A stretch of 64,000 nt of DNA from Acanthosepion esculentum (lineage: Eukaryota; Mollusca; Cephalopoda; Sepiida; Sepiidae). Positions 63,342-64,000 of the stretch are shown piece by piece. A program made the translations under genes and the position numbers. Each line of letters begins with the position of its first letter. Position 1 is the first letter of the stretch. The stretch is from positions 21,214,685 to 21,278,684 of the forward strand of contig OZ038496.1 of the NCBI GenBank assembly GCA_964036315.1. Reading direction: 5' to 3'. Below the pieces are notes generated by a model, which was not told where the DNA came from, did no database searches, and saw only the letters and a list, made by a program, of their open reading frames with translations.

Positions 63342-64000
63342 TTCTATGAATAGATCTATCCACATATTGTTGAATGAACTTTTCTTCAGCAGTAAAGAGC
63401 TTATCACCAAGGAATTGTTGCTATGTCAATAAATATTCTCAATATTGTGGCAATGCAAATCAGTTCACTGATCCATTCATAAAAAAACACTAGTAAAGTT
63501 CTTCTGTTACTTGAGAACAAAGGCGTGTAAATATATTCAATATAGTTGTTGCCCTTTCTACAAAATGCCACTGTTCAATAGAAATTGCCAGGAGTGAGTA
63601 AATAAAAAGTAATTATTGAAAAAGAGATAAAAATATTTGCCTAAAGGAGGGAAAAATGATCTAAGCTATCATTTTCTTTTCATTACTTACCCACCTTTAG
63701 AATACAATAAAACATATTTTAATAAGATTTATCTTACTGTAAAATTAGCATAAAAATAAGTTTAAACTCAATGCTAATGTCTGAGTTAAACCTTTCCAGC
63801 ATATTAGAGTTTATTCTAAATACAATTACACTGAATTTATGTGCCAGAAACCTAATGTATATAAGGCATCTCCACTGGCTCATCAACTTATAGTAATTCA
63901 TCATGAGGCAATGTGGTTATTTTACTAATATCCTCTTGAAACCATTTTTACTTTATACAGAATTTTGCAGCATATATAGAATTTAAGGTGATACAAATGA
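63335..64000. other. Unannotated sequence to the window end
   Basis: No gene or repeat recognised. Confidence 0.4.

Overview
This is a eukaryotic, animal-type window: very AT-rich, with almost no coding sequence, dozens of long (TA)n runs, and many decayed transposable elements. The LINE, tRNA-SINE and Penelope-like remnants look most like those of a cephalopod mollusc, probably an octopus. That placement rests on remembered family resemblance and was not searched. There is no operon structure, no bacterial feature and no CRISPR array. The only protein-coding sequence assigned with confidence to a host gene is a 75-bp exon at 16993-17067 on the + strand. It has a good acceptor and donor and encodes part of the coiled coil of a neuron navigator (NAV) protein. 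No second NAV exon was recognised, so most or all of the window is probably one or two large NAV introns. Two weaker exon candidates (20363-20427 on +, 42374-42513 on -) and a CpG-rich island with an open frame (38.75-39.40 kb) are listed with low confidence. Layout: 0-5 kb is dominated by (TA)n arrays that repeatedly flank or abut foldback elements (692-899, 1108-1257, 1808-2174, 4849-5018). 5-16 kb holds SINEs, LINE tails, a hAT element with a perfect 8-bp target duplication (8817-9472), a multi-hairpin element (9657-10196) and a mariner-like element carrying a nested hAT MITE (11265-12010 and 11333-11549). 17-27 kb has the NAV exon, long unannotated intron, three tandem or inverted repeat blocks, a LINE 3' end with a 127-codon open frame (22528-22990), a decayed mariner and a SINE. 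27-38 kb has RTE-like LINE fragments, (TA)n arrays and a Tc1-like transposon (34176-35321). 38-50 kb has the CpG island, CR1-like LINE pieces (including reverse transcriptase at 44190-44880), a nearly identical 177-bp duplication (40705 and 42184), a hAT element inside a LINE (45787-46212) and a 120-bp 5S rRNA-like sequence (46485-46604). 50-64 kb has further terminal-inverted-repeat elements, a long inverted repeat between (TA)n runs, a 38-bp minisatellite split by a SINE, a SINE inside an RTE-like LINE with a 13-bp target duplication, and a Penelope-like remnant with the start of a GIY-YIG domain (62873-63306). Nothing here forms a working pathway beyond the single NAV exon. The interest lies in nested insertions that give a relative chronology, and in a few element architectures, chiefly a tRNA-like core bracketed by inverted copies of its own 3' tail (about 4.4 and 8.1 kb).
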